Below, piece by piece: positions 45,791 through 56,927 of a stretch of 64,000 bases of DNA. The stretch's first letter is position 1, and every line of letters starts with the position of its first letter. The DNA comes from Ricinus communis (Eukaryota > Streptophyta > Magnoliopsida > Malpighiales > Euphorbiaceae): contig NC_063261.1 of NCBI RefSeq assembly GCF_019578655.1, positions 14,312,216-14,376,215 of the forward strand, in the 5' to 3' direction. The notes below the pieces were generated by a model. The model made no database searches and was not told where the DNA came from. It worked only from the letters and a program-made list of their open reading frames with translations. The position numbers and the translations under genes are program-made.

Positions 45791-46867
45791 ATTTTTATAA
45801 TGCAATTAAAACCTAAAAATCTAATGTTATTTTATATTTTAAAAGAAATTAGGTGTATTTGACCCTTGAACACAAATTCAGGGGCTATTTGGTAAAAAAG
45901 TTTAAATTGAATTTATTTGATCCTTAGACATAAATTCAGGAAGCTATTTGCTAAAAAAATTTAAATTTCGTCTACTTAACCCTTGAACGTAAGTTCATGC
46001 GGCAAATTGACTCTTTGTACATTGTTTATTGCCTAAACTAATAACTCATTGAACTTCTAATTAATTAAAAAAAGGGAAAAATATATGTTTTTTCCTTTGT
46101 ACTTTTATATCGTTTAATAATTACCTCTAAACTTTTATTAGTATATATTCAGTTTATGCATTTTTATTTCTATTAACACTAAATCTTTAATAAGTTAGTG
46201 TGTGTGGTACATGCTCCATAAATAAGAATATAAATGATATTTTGAGTTTTGAATTAATTTTTTTTTATAAATTTGTCCCCTATATTCTTATTTTTAATAA
46301 TATTAAATTCTTATACTTTATTTTTAGCATTATTGCCTCTTTTAGACTTTTATTAGCATATACATAATTTTACTAATATATTATTAATAATTATAAAATA
46401 TATAATTATTAAGATTATAAACAAAATATTTAAATGGACTTTCAACTTCCCTAATATATACATATATATATATATGACATTTATTTCTTTAGAAAATAGA
46501 TTGTAATAATTAATTTTATTCTTTATATTATTAAATTTTAAAATTTCAAGTGGCTAATATTGTTAAAAATCAAAGTACAAAAGCTCAACGTAAAAAAAAG
46601 AATAAAAATTTAGGGGGAAAATATTTAAAAAGGTTAATAGAGAGAATCTTAGAATTCATACATTCTATTAAAAGATGATCTAATGTCAATAAAAAATAGA
46701 AGCATAAAATTCCTAAGTTGGGTTTTGATTGGATAGAAGTTGGAATACATGACCTGCTGCAGGGCTGTATGTTTCTTTCTTTTATAAATTGGGCCATTAA
46801 GAGTCTTAAGACCATGACAGCAGCTGGACATTGTTGTATCAGGCACGTGCTATATATATAAAGCTTA

Positions 46868-47470
46868 TCTTTTTTTTGGTTTTTTTTTTATTTTTTTTGT
46901 AAATATTCATTATATACTTATAGTATCCATATGATACATTATTTTATTTTTAATTAATTTAAAAATTCTTTTAGTATTTAAAATTATTTATCATTATTTA
47001 ATAATATCGATGTACTAGTTTTATATATTATAATTAATTATGAAGTTATCAAATATACTTATTACATATTCATAATATATTTAGAGTATATTGTATATTG
47101 TTACATTTTGTTCATCTATTTTTTAATTTAAAATATTTTTATAACTTACAAGTTTTTTATTTTTAATTTAACTTTATATATTATAATTCATTTCAATGTC
47201 TCAAGTTTTTTATTTTTTATAATTAAAAAATATTTACAATCAAAATAATGCTAAGTGTCTGAAAAAGAGGATTGAGACATTGAAAAAGATGATGTAAAAT
47301 TTAAAATTTTTTATTAAAAATGATGAAAATTTAGGTTATAAGAATAAAAATATTGTTGATTCTTTTCCAAAAAAGAATATTAATGATTTTTATTCAAAGA
47401 AGAATATTGTGTCCATATCTGTACATGAAAAAAGAATAGAAAATTTCAAAATCTGAATGAAAAAAATTAT
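46868..47470 (+). repeat. ~600-bp direct repeat, unit 2
   Basis: Second copy of 45164-45790, outside the Mutator-like element and about 1.7 kb downstream. The same phrases occur in the same order, with scattered substitutions and small indels. Confidence 0.8.
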
Positions 47471-48439
47471 TAACAACTGGAGTGTGATATACTTGAAGTA
47501 TGCTAGTTATATACTTATTATATATCATTTACTGTATATTTTAAAATTTATTTTATATTTTTGAAACTTTTTTAGTCCATTATTGATTTACAATCTTTTA
47601 TATTTATATTAATATAATAATCAATGTACAAATATTTTATTAGATAAATATATATTAAATAAATTTTGTAGATTTTAAGAATATATACTTATTGTATATC
47701 TCTATATATTTATTATACACTTTTTATCGTCTATTTTAAAAACTTTTTTATATTTATTTGAAATTTTTTTATAATCTATTATTGTTTTATTCCATATTTT
47801 ATATTTATAATAATATAATTGTTAATATACAAATATCATACAATTTGTATATGAATCTCACATGATTTAAGAACTTATTTTTTAGAATTTTAAAATATTT
47901 ACTTATAATATATCTTTATAAATTTATTATATATTTTTTACCATATATTTTAAATTTTATTTTATATTTTGTATTTTTTTAGAATTTTATTTTAATAATT
48001 TATTAATAATTTATTCTTATTTTTATATTTTTATCAATATGATAGTCAATATATAATGAATTGTTGATGAAATTCTTTTTGATTTGTTGTAATTTTATTA
48101 AGTTTTGCTGCTGTGATATATTAACTTTTTGAATTGGATGGTTTGGAAGAGGAAATACGGGTGTTTTTAGTTGTTGAGTATAATATTAGTCTTATTGTAT
48201 TTTGAGCATATTTTTATTTAAATTTTAGAGTTATTGATATAAAAATTAATGGGTTTAATCTCTTGACATTTGTATAAAATTTTCAATATTTTTTTATCAA
48301 TAAACCTTTTTGATAATTGGGCTTCAACACAGTGATTGAGCTCTTCGAAATTTTCTAATTTTTTTTTGTGAATTTTGATTTTTATTAATTGTTTAAGATA
48401 AATATTGGTCTCATACCATATATAAAGTCGGTTTAAAAT

Positions 48440-48634
48440 AAAAATAGTAATATTAATTATATTGATAGTAAAATTTTGAAATTAATTAATAAAGGAATAT
48501 TTTTATTAATATATATTAATAAAATTTTAAAATATTAAAAAGTTAAGAACAGATTTTATTAAATATTATAAGTAATTTTAAATTTATAATTATTTATAAT
48601 AATAATGGTCATGTAACGCTTTAGTAAATGACTA

Positions 48635-48636
<2 letters not shown>
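48440..48636 (+). repeat. Helitron-like 3' end, copy B
   Basis: Ends 'tttagtaaatgactaatt', a degenerate form of GTAAACGACTAGTT. The preceding 180 bp resembles the 3' half of copies A and C. It is followed at once by (TA)n. Confidence 0.5.

Positions 48637-48637
<1 letters not shown>

Positions 48638-48682
<45 letters not shown>
48638..48682. repeat. (TA)n microsatellite
   Basis: About 21 TA units between Helitron-like copies B and C. Confidence 0.95.
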
Positions 48683-48683
<1 letters not shown>

Positions 48684-48685
<2 letters not shown>

Positions 48686-49353
48686 AGATTTAAATTTTTT
48701 GACATGTATGCTTAATTTGTGACATATAAAATTTTTGTTCTAACGTGTATATTTATCTTTGACACATGAAATTCAAGGTTATATGTAATTTTATAATTTT
48801 TTTTTAAATTTATTGATTCATAAATCATATTTCTAATTAAATATTAATTTTATTTTTAATATTATATTAACTAATAAATATTTTTCTAATAAGATAATGA
48901 TACTAATTCTATGCTAATAAATAGCATATTACATTTTAATATTGTATTAATTAATAAATTAGTTTTATAATTAGATAATAACTCATTTTAGAAAATAGTA
49001 TCCTAAATTATATTTTTAATATTTATTTAATAATAAATTAATTTTTAATTATATAATAAATTTTTAATTCTAAAATATAGCAATATCAATTATATTGACA
49101 TACTAATTTATATAATATTAAAATTAATTAATAGATAATTTTTAAAATAATCTTTATATTATTGCATTAATAAGATTTTAGAATTTAAAAAAATTAAGAA
49201 AATATTGAAAATATTTAATATTCTGTTATTTTTAAATATAATTTTATAAATTAATATTAAATATTAAAACATTTATTAAATTTTATCTATAAATTTAATT
49301 TTATAATTAAAATAATAATAAAAACCGATATAATGCACGGATAAACGACTAGT
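48684..49353 (+). mobile_element. Helitron-like non-autonomous element, copy C
   Basis: The 3' end contains CCG-atataatgca-CGG, a degenerate hairpin, then ATAAACGACTAGT (ends 49353) before a T. It is nearly full-length homologous to 11491-12213 in inverse orientation and shares its 3' third with copy A. No Rep/helicase gene. Confidence 0.65.
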
Positions 49354-50427
49354 TACATATAAAAGTAGCTAAAATTTTCTCTTTATAATTTTCTCATTCT
49401 CTCAATAGATTTTTAAAAATTAGACTCTCGTTTCATTTAAAGTTGAAACTATCGTTTCATTAAAAATCTGAAATAAAATATATTTTCAATTAAAATTGGC
49501 ATATGTTCTAAGCTCTTTTATTAAAAATCTAGCTTTATTCAATTTAAATTCCAACGCAAACCTTCTTGTCCCCTCCCCTAACAACGAAAAAGAAAATAAT
49601 AATGATAATAATAAACTATCTATTGCCATTAAATTGAAAGGCATCAAGTTTGCTTGTGATTTTCACAAGAATTATGCAAATTACCAAAGCAAAATCACAA
49701 AACTAAAATGTTCAGATGGGTCGTCTTTAATTTGTTTATCGAAGCATATGCATGCGTGATTGGTCAATCTATGTTTCCTTATTTTGAGACTATCTATTGG
49801 AACCTTGTAACCAAAAACTTTTGCCCTTTTTTTTTCCCCTCTTTAGCTGACCCTATTATTATTATTATTGAAGTGAATAGCAAATGCAAACCACATGGGC
49901 AGCCATACCCTTGGCTTCACCAAGAATTTTGCTTTATCATATATGACTTTGGCTACCTTAGAAGCATGCATTAACAATATATTTTGATCTTTCACATGTT
50001 TTACTTTATTAGTATACTTTATTTTTATCATATCCTATGACTTTGAAGGGATAATATGAGCAAACTATAAGCGTGATATAGCTATTATTATCATAGCATC
50101 TTTTTAACTTTGTGAATATATAGTATTTTATTTAAAAATATGTAAATGAGACGATACTAGTTTTTTTTTTAGTTTAATTAAGGTGTTGATAATGATAGTA
50201 ACAATTTTTAAATAAAAAAATCTAAAAATTATAAAATTGATAATTGAGTGACAACTTTTGAAGGTATAATAGCATAATCTGTTTTTTCAAATACAATAAA
50301 TATCAAACTGATGACAAACACAATAATAATTATTTTTCACAGACTTAAATTGATGTTAGAACTCTATTACACTGAGTTTCTATAAATATATAAGAAAAAA
50401 AAAAGAGGAGCTATGATTTATACAGGA

Positions 50428-50844
50428 TAAATTATATTTGCAGTTATTAAATTTTATAATTTGGAACAGAAAATACTAAATTTTTAATTTATAACTAAAT
50501 GGTTACTGAATTTTATTTTTAATAACACTGATAAATTTTTCTGATAAGTGTGAGAAAAGAATTATATGGACGGTCACTAAACTTTATACTTTCTAACAAA
50601 TCAAAAGTTTGATATCTTTTATTCAAAAGCGTAAAATTTGGTGACCATCCCAGTTCCATTAGAGAATTTTTAAAGTCAAATTCCGATAAGGCTTCAAAGG
50701 TCAAAGAATAAGGCTTTAGCGTGCCAAAATAATTTATCGATATTTTTAAAATTAAAATTTAGTAACTATTTAATTAAAAATTAAAAATTTAATATTTTTT
50801 ATTATAAAATATAAAATTTGATGACTGCAAATATAATTTATTCG
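50428..50844. mobile_element. Foldback MITE (~417 bp), double palindrome
   Basis: The outer arms are inverted copies: GATAAATTATATTTGCAGT at the left and its reverse complement near 50825-50844, each about 110 bp. The centre (about 50570-50646) is itself palindromic, from 'ggtcactaaactttatac' to 'gtaaaatttggtgacc'. Flanks 'gatttatac' and 'gatttatat' may be a 9-bp duplication with one mismatch. Non-coding. Confidence 0.7.
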
Positions 50845-51410
50845 ATTTATATATTATTCCCCACTTTATAAAAAGAACGAAACTTCTATTCACAAACAAA
50901 GAAGAAAATATAAATAGGGGTGATTATTATGATATATGGCATATTAATTCCATGAGTTACAAATATATTTTAATGTTGAATTAAATTAAATATGTTAAAA
51001 AAGATTAATAATTCTCTCAACACTAATCAGTTACAAAATTAATTCATATGTAATTTAATTCTTAACATAAGCAATAGGCAATTACAAAATTAATCATTAT
51101 AAATATGAAAAAAGAAATATGATTTCAACTAGGAGAATTTGAATCCACCCACACCCATATTATTCACAAATGTAAAATAAACCTTACACAAATGTCTCAT
51201 TAATTTTCCCACTTTCCAACAAGAAGTTCATTTTACTAGTTGTTTTCTTGGAGAATTCTATTAAAATCTTTCATTCATGTAGACAAGTTAATCTACTAAG
51301 AATTGAATGCCTTGCACAAGGTTTCACATTTCACATATTGTTATTGGATGTAAAGGAAGTGTTTTTCCTAATAGTCAAACATTATTATTATTTTTGGAAG
51401 AAAGCTGGCT

Positions 51411-51433
51411 GATGATGATGATGATGATGATGC
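51411..51433. repeat. (GAT)n microsatellite
   Basis: Seven or more GAT units; not inside any supported gene. Confidence 0.9.
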
Positions 51434-54344
51434 TTGCCAGACAGTCTCAACTACTAAAAACTATTAGTTATAAAATGTCATGAAAAAGAACCATAGGTAT
51501 CATGTAGCTTTCATTGTTTTGTAAGGTTTTGGCAAAACATTTGTTTCCACACCCTTGATATTGTTACTTTACATGGGTATATATCTTGGATAGGCATATT
51601 AAATTCAAACTTGACAAAAGTCAAACATTCAATTCCACATTTTCTTGTATTCTCACTTAATAGTTTCATTGTATATTTCCTTTCTTTAATAGAATTTAGT
51701 TATGTATTAAATGAGAACTTGACATTTCTTGCTCCTTCAAATATGGGGAAAACAAGGTTGGCTCTGTGGACATGCAATACCTAAGATTTAAGATCTCTTT
51801 CAAAATGTATCACATTCTGAGTCCTAACAGAGAAGAAACAATTAAAACTTGTTTGACTTTTAATAAAACTAATTATTATTTTTTCAGTTTGATTCTTAAA
51901 TTTATTATCAAATATCAAATTCATTGAAAGATTAATTTTATTATCAAATTAAAATAAATAATTAATATTTTTTATACTTAATACAAATATTAAGATTTTT
52001 ACCACTTCAAAAACTTGAATAAAGTATAAAAGTTCACTATCAAGAATCTCATTTTGTATTAATTCTCAAAATTAGAAAAGAAAAAGAAAATAAATTCAAA
52101 CGTAAAACATAGCTTAAATTGAGATATATATTCACTGTTGAATTAAGTAAATAATGCAAATAGATAATTACTTTTTACCTTCTGATTTTCAGTTTATTAT
52201 ATGAATTGTTCTATTTATTAAATTTATTATATTAAATATATTTTATATTCTTACAAAACTAACTATTATTCTCCTGCAGTGGCGAATTTAAAAAATTTAA
52301 TCAGTGAAGCAAAAAATTAACATAAAGTAATGAAAATATAAAAAAAAAACAAAAGTAAAAGATATCTTTTCAATATGACTGAAATAAAAAAAAATTAATA
52401 GAAACTTAGAATTGAAAAGAAAAAAATAACCTATAAAAATTTAATAATTAAGAATAATTATAAATATCAGTGAGGGCAATAAATAAAAATTAAAATAAAT
52501 TTTAGAAAAACTAAAGATATTAAAATATAATTTGGAGCTAGTGAGACAGTAGCCTCCGCTGGCCTTCAAATAAAATCGCCATTATTCTTTTGCATCTTAA
52601 TTCAATGCAATCAAAAGACTAAATTGAAAAATATAATTTTTATTTTTAGCATAATTTATTTCTAACATGTTAAAAATCAAAATAAGTAGAAGTGATAATT
52701 AATTAATTTACTGTAAAATTAACTATTATTTTTATTAAAATTATTAATTTTACTCTAACATAATAAAAAAATTTAATTTTAAATGAATTTTGTATGTGAT
52801 AATAATTTAAGATTTACATTATAAATTTATTTGTTTAACTGCATTGATTTTTAATGCAGAAAATTAGTAGTTAATTTTAAAAAATATATAACAAAATAAA
52901 ATCGATATAAAAATTAACTCTTATATTAAAATAAAAATCAAAAGAAAATAATTATTATTCCTAATATAAATAATATTTTATATTTAACGTACGACAAGAT
53001 ACATTCCCGGCGTTTATTTTTATTATTTTTTTTATTTTATACAATTAGAATCTAGAGGAGTATATATTAATTTTTCTAGAAACAGAGTGTGTAGCAGATG
53101 CCAGATTGTTGATACAAGTTGCAAAATTGTGGTGCTTTTCTAGAAGTAGTCTTTTTTTTACGTTAAAACTGAATGGAGTATTTCTTGGAAGGGATTCTCC
53201 ATCATATCTTTTGCTATTTCACGTGGAATTGCATGATTCTGCTTACTTACTCCTTCCCCCACTTTTACCAAAATTATATATCCAACGCTCTGTTTGTTTT
53301 TCCGATCTTTCTACATTTTATATTTGGTGCACGTAGAAGCAAAAAAACTAAGTTAATAAAAGTTTCCTTTTTCTATCACAAAAAGTAATCCATTTTTTCA
53401 GAAAAAAAGAACCCTTTTCCAAAAGACAAAAAAAATTATTTTTAGAATTTTTAATTTTTTTTATAAATTAGAAATATTAGAAATTTTAAATTTTCTGTTT
53501 TTAATACATGGATGATAATTAATTAATTATGATAAAATTAAATAGTGAAGAGATTTTCTATTTTTTGTGGAAATATTCGAAGCTTCTATATTAAAAAAGG
53601 TTGCGTAATTATGAGGTGGGTGAAAAAATGGAAGAAAATCAGTGGGCGGGAGGGAAGGACTGAAGGACTACGGCCGAAGCCTTATCCGTAATCTGTTTCA
53701 GCAAACAGCGTGCATCCTTAAACTGCGCACGAGCCTACAAAGCCCTCGTGTTTCGGCCTACTTTTCTGTGTTTATTATTAGTCTTTTGTATCTTTAATTC
53801 CTGTGTCCTCTGTTGTATTCTAATTTTGACTTTAATTCTCTAATTACAAAATAAAATAGCTGTTAGAAGTGGAAGTCTGCGTCATCCAACCAACTAAAAT
53901 AAATAAAAAAATCACAGCCATTGCAATTTAGCTTTGAAGGTTGAGTTCTTGATTTTGACTTTTTATAAAAATATTTATAAAAAGAATTTTAATATGTTAA
54001 ATATAATAATTATGTCTCCTATTAAAGGAAAAAAAGAATATTATTCTAAAATTGGGTCAAATTAATTTCTTAATTTTTTCTAGCTATAAATTCGAGTCTT
54101 ATTTTTTTTTATTAAGAGGCTTGAATTGACTATATTTATAAAATGTATGTTTTGAAAATAATCTATGATGATGATGAATATTGATAAATGGAGTTTTTTT
54201 CTTAAATCAATGGGTCACTTACTATTTAATATGAAATAGCTATTTTTTAAAATTTAATATAAAAATAATAATTTTTTATTAATATTAAATTTAAATTTAG
54301 AAGTTTCTTAACTTGTAAAAATAAATTCAGATAAAGAATTAATT

Positions 54345-54700
54345 TTTCAAGTAACTAAATTTAAATTTTTTCAGCAAATAGCTCCCTAGACTTATATCCA
54401 TGACCTCTTAATTTATATTCAAAAATCAAATATACACAATTTAAATTTTTTAAAAATAAAATAATATTAAAATTTTTTATGTTTTAATTGAATATAAAAT
54501 TAAGAATAATATTTATTTGATTAATTTATAAATACGATATCTAATGATGCGATATACAAAAATGTGTTTAAGAATTTAAAATTTTAACTTTTTAAAACTA
54601 AATAAGTCAAATTTTAATTCTTTTAATAAATAGGCTCATAATTTATTATTTTTTGAGTGAACTAAATCTAAATTTTATAATTTTATATATAAACATAATA
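54345..54700. mobile_element. Mutator-like family, truncated copy
   Basis: Shares the subrepeat wording 'caaatagctccctagacttat' and the inner block 'acgatatctaatgatgcgatatacaaaaatgtgttta' with 1-608 and 44149-46020. Clear termini are missing, so it is a fragment. Confidence 0.55.
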
Positions 54701-55330
54701 CTTTCTAAGTCTATCGTTTTTTCATGATAATAAATTGGATGATTAGTTGACAAACATAACTTGTAAGTGACTACAACTAATAGTATTACATGTCCATTAA
54801 AACAATGTTCAGTAGCACCACTAAATCATAATTGAAAAGCTTTTTTACAGTGAGATTAGAGCTCAAAAGCACCTTTAATATTGTGCAAAGTAGGATGATG
54901 ATATATATATATTAAATGCAATTAACATAATTATGCAAGTACATCTCCTCCTTCCTTTTTCTTTCCTTTCCTTCCTATCTTACTTGGAAAGCAAACACCC
55001 CCCACAAGTGGACATGGTTGTCCAAAACGTGTGTGGCTTGGGCCTTTAGTAACCTTTCACTACAAGCTCTTTTAATAACATAACGTGTGATCATGTGTAA
55101 CTGAAGCAAAACATAAAATTTTCCATTTAATAATGGAATTGGATAAGCACATTTGACTGCCGTCCATTAGTCTCCTGTTTGTTTGTCCTGTTCAATATTC
55201 AAAGCCCCACTTCCACCAAAACTGCTACTTGTTTCTGGTTTTTGCCTCCTTTTTCAAGTGTTTCTTTCTGTTCAGCTATAAAACAAATAACACAAGGAAA
55301 AGAAGACTAAGCAACCCACTTTCAAACTTG

Positions 55331-55338
55331 TATATAAA
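55331..55338 (+). promoter_or_regulatory. Probable TATA box of the BYPASS-like gene
   Basis: TATATAAA, about 110 nt upstream of the ATG at 55440, compatible with a 5' UTR of about 75-80 nt. Confidence 0.6.
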
Positions 55339-55439
55339 AGCCACAAACTTTCATTTCTAGCACCCAACAAACTCAGAAAAACTTCATACAGAAAAAACTA
55401 GCCTTCAGACCTAGCTCTCTTTTGTATTTTAAGTGCTAA

Positions 55440-56381
55440 ATGGTACTCTTGGTAGCAAAGATTAGCAAGTTATACTCCAAACTGGAGAATCATCATCACC
55501 ACCACCGTGGCCGCCCGCAGTCGGAAGCCTTCTCAGCTTCTTTACAGGCGTTTCGATCCGATGTTTCGAGTTCTATAACTCGATTGTTATTGAATTCAAA
55601 GCCTGGAGGGTTGGAAATTATGTCCTTGGAATGGATTCAGGAATGTTTTCAGGTGTTGCCCTTTATCAACAAAGCTTTTGCAAAGCTAGTTGTGGAGATA
55701 GACTACCATATGAGTGAATGGAAGGCCAAATCCATGGAAGCATATCTCAAGTATAGCTTAGACTTATTGGATCTTCTCAACTCCATTAGTTCTTCTCTTT
55801 CTTATCTGGGACAAATTCGACTTGCTCTCTCTCATGCTTTAAGCCTTGTGGAAAGTTCACCTTCTTCGGGGATTGAGCGTCTAGAGGCGATCGAGTTAAA
55901 GAGACTGGGAGGTAACGAGTTTAAACATAAAGAAAAGAAGGAAGATGAGAAAGAAACATCTAGCTCAGACAAAGAAGAGGTTGTTTTTCAAGCCCTGATG
56001 GAATTAAGGGGCGTAGGATTATGGTTATGCAGTATTGTATTGGCTGGTTTGAGTGGGGATGCAAAGGTATTCTTGGAGATGAGAAAATCAGATGGGGTAT
56101 TGTCTAACCCTTCTTTGCTCAATCTGGATTCAAGTATTTGTGGTGTTGTGATGGAGAAAGGATGTGTGTTAAAGGATGTAAAAGAGCTTAAAGATTCAGC
56201 TGCTTTCCTTGCTGCTGCTATAGCTGGTAAGAACAGCAGTGATGCAGCAGAGGAACTGCGGAGAAAAATGGAGGTGTTTGAGAAGATGCTGGATGGTTTG
56301 GGAAAGGAGGTGAATCTATTCTTTTCCGAAGTATTAGCTTGGAGAAATGAATTGCTTGATGGTATTAGATTTCGGAAGTAG
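55440..56381 (+). CDS. BYPASS1/ROH1-like protein (DUF793), single exon, 313 aa
   Basis: Plant-specific family that includes BYPASS1, which restrains a root-derived mobile signal in Arabidopsis, and ROH1, which binds the exocyst subunit EXO70. Biochemical activity is not established. One uninterrupted frame starts at the first ATG and stops at 56379-56381. The N-terminus MVLLVAKISKLYSKLENH leads to five consecutive His. Typical family wording follows: SEAFSASLQAFRSDVSSSITRL, LEWIQECFQVLPFINKAFAK, VVEIDYHMSEWKAKSMEAYL and SLDLLDLLNSISSSLSYLGQ (about residues 30-130). A charged Lys/Glu/Ser linker occupies about 160-182 (HKEKKEDEKETSSSDKEE), then a hydrophobic stretch (LRGVGLWLCSIVLAGLSG, about 189-206) and a helical C-terminal region. 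At 313 aa it is slightly short for the family. It converges with AGL15. Confidence 0.85.
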   Translation: MVLLVAKISKLYSKLENHHHHHRGRPQSEAFSASLQAFRSDVSSSITRLLLNSKPGGLEIMSLEWIQECFQVLPFINKAFAKLVVEIDYHMSEWKAKSMEAYLKYSLDLLDLLNSISSSLSYLGQIRLALSHALSLVESSPSSGIERLEAIELKRLGGNEFKHKEKKEDEKETSSSDKEEVVFQALMELRGVGLWLCSIVLAGLSGDAKVFLEMRKSDGVLSNPSLLNLDSSICGVVMEKGCVLKDVKELKDSAAFLAAAIAGKNSSDAAEELRRKMEVFEKMLDGLGKEVNLFFSEVLAWRNELLDGIRFRK

Positions 56382-56927
56382 TAACAAGGTTTATAAGTTT
56401 ATATGTATTGTTTGTTCTTAATTTTGTTGTATATAGAGTTACTTCAATTTTATTTTATAGCAATTATAGGATCTTTTGTAAAGCTGCAAAGAAAATTTTT
56501 AAGATATAAATACATGGTTGATCATCTTCAAATTGTAAATTCTGAAAAATTGCCTGTATAATCTCATTCAGAAGTTAGATTTAAAACATGTTAAAAGAAG
56601 CTGCAAAAGTAGTGCATTCTAGTTACTGATGAATTCAGGAAAGGATGGATATAAACCAAAATCTAGGCAGCATTCACTATTCTGATACAGGTGGAAAAAA
56701 GGATCTATAAAAACCATTACCCAAAATGGGCAACACTAACTACCACTTGCTTCCAACTCTGTCACCTTTTCTCCCACAATGGAAACATCTGTAACTGAAG
56801 GAGTACTAAGTGCTAATTTTTTGTTTGTCCTGTTCGGCTAAACTGATGCCTCGAAAAACGGCTAGAACCAACTCTACCATTTTAGTTCTGTTTCTATTAA
56901 CAGTAAAACAAAATGTCATTTAAAGGA
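56382..56927. other. Convergent intergenic region between the BYPASS-like gene and AGL15
   Basis: About 545 bp shared by the 3' ends of two convergent genes; both 3' UTRs must lie here, so antisense overlap of transcripts is possible. No other feature is seen. Confidence 0.5.

Larger units (their letters stand above)
44139..46030. mobile_element. Mutator-like element with 10-bp target duplication
   Basis: The 1872-bp element at 44149-46020 begins GGACAAAGGGTCAATTTG and ends with the reverse complement of GTACAAAGAGTCAATTTG. It is bracketed by a perfect duplication ATTGTTTATT (44139-44148 and 46021-46030). Terminal inverted repeats are about 180-190 bp, each built of three roughly 58-bp subrepeats. 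A 9-11 bp duplication plus long TIRs points to the Mutator superfamily. No transposase is present. The interior holds two copies of a Lys/Asn-rich, possibly once-coding module. Confidence 0.85.
37410..55330. other. 18-kb interval without a recognisable gene
   Basis: Between SCPL gene B and the BYPASS-like gene no ORF resembles a known protein. The supported contents are listed separately: Helitron-like copies, foldback MITEs, a Mutator-like element, a direct repeat and microsatellites. Less AT-rich islands at 39290-39780, 40960-41110, 43200-43450 and 53640-53790 are unexplained. Confidence 0.6.

Noticed and set aside
46060..46610. Possible MITE with 'ctttgtactttta' and 'aaagtacaaaag' ends
   Set aside because: Only about 10 bp pair convincingly in T-rich DNA and no target duplication is visible.
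51405..51440. Hairpin around the (GAT)n tract as a microRNA precursor
   Set aside because: Only 'ctggc'/'gccag' pairs outside a simple repeat; no match to a known microRNA.
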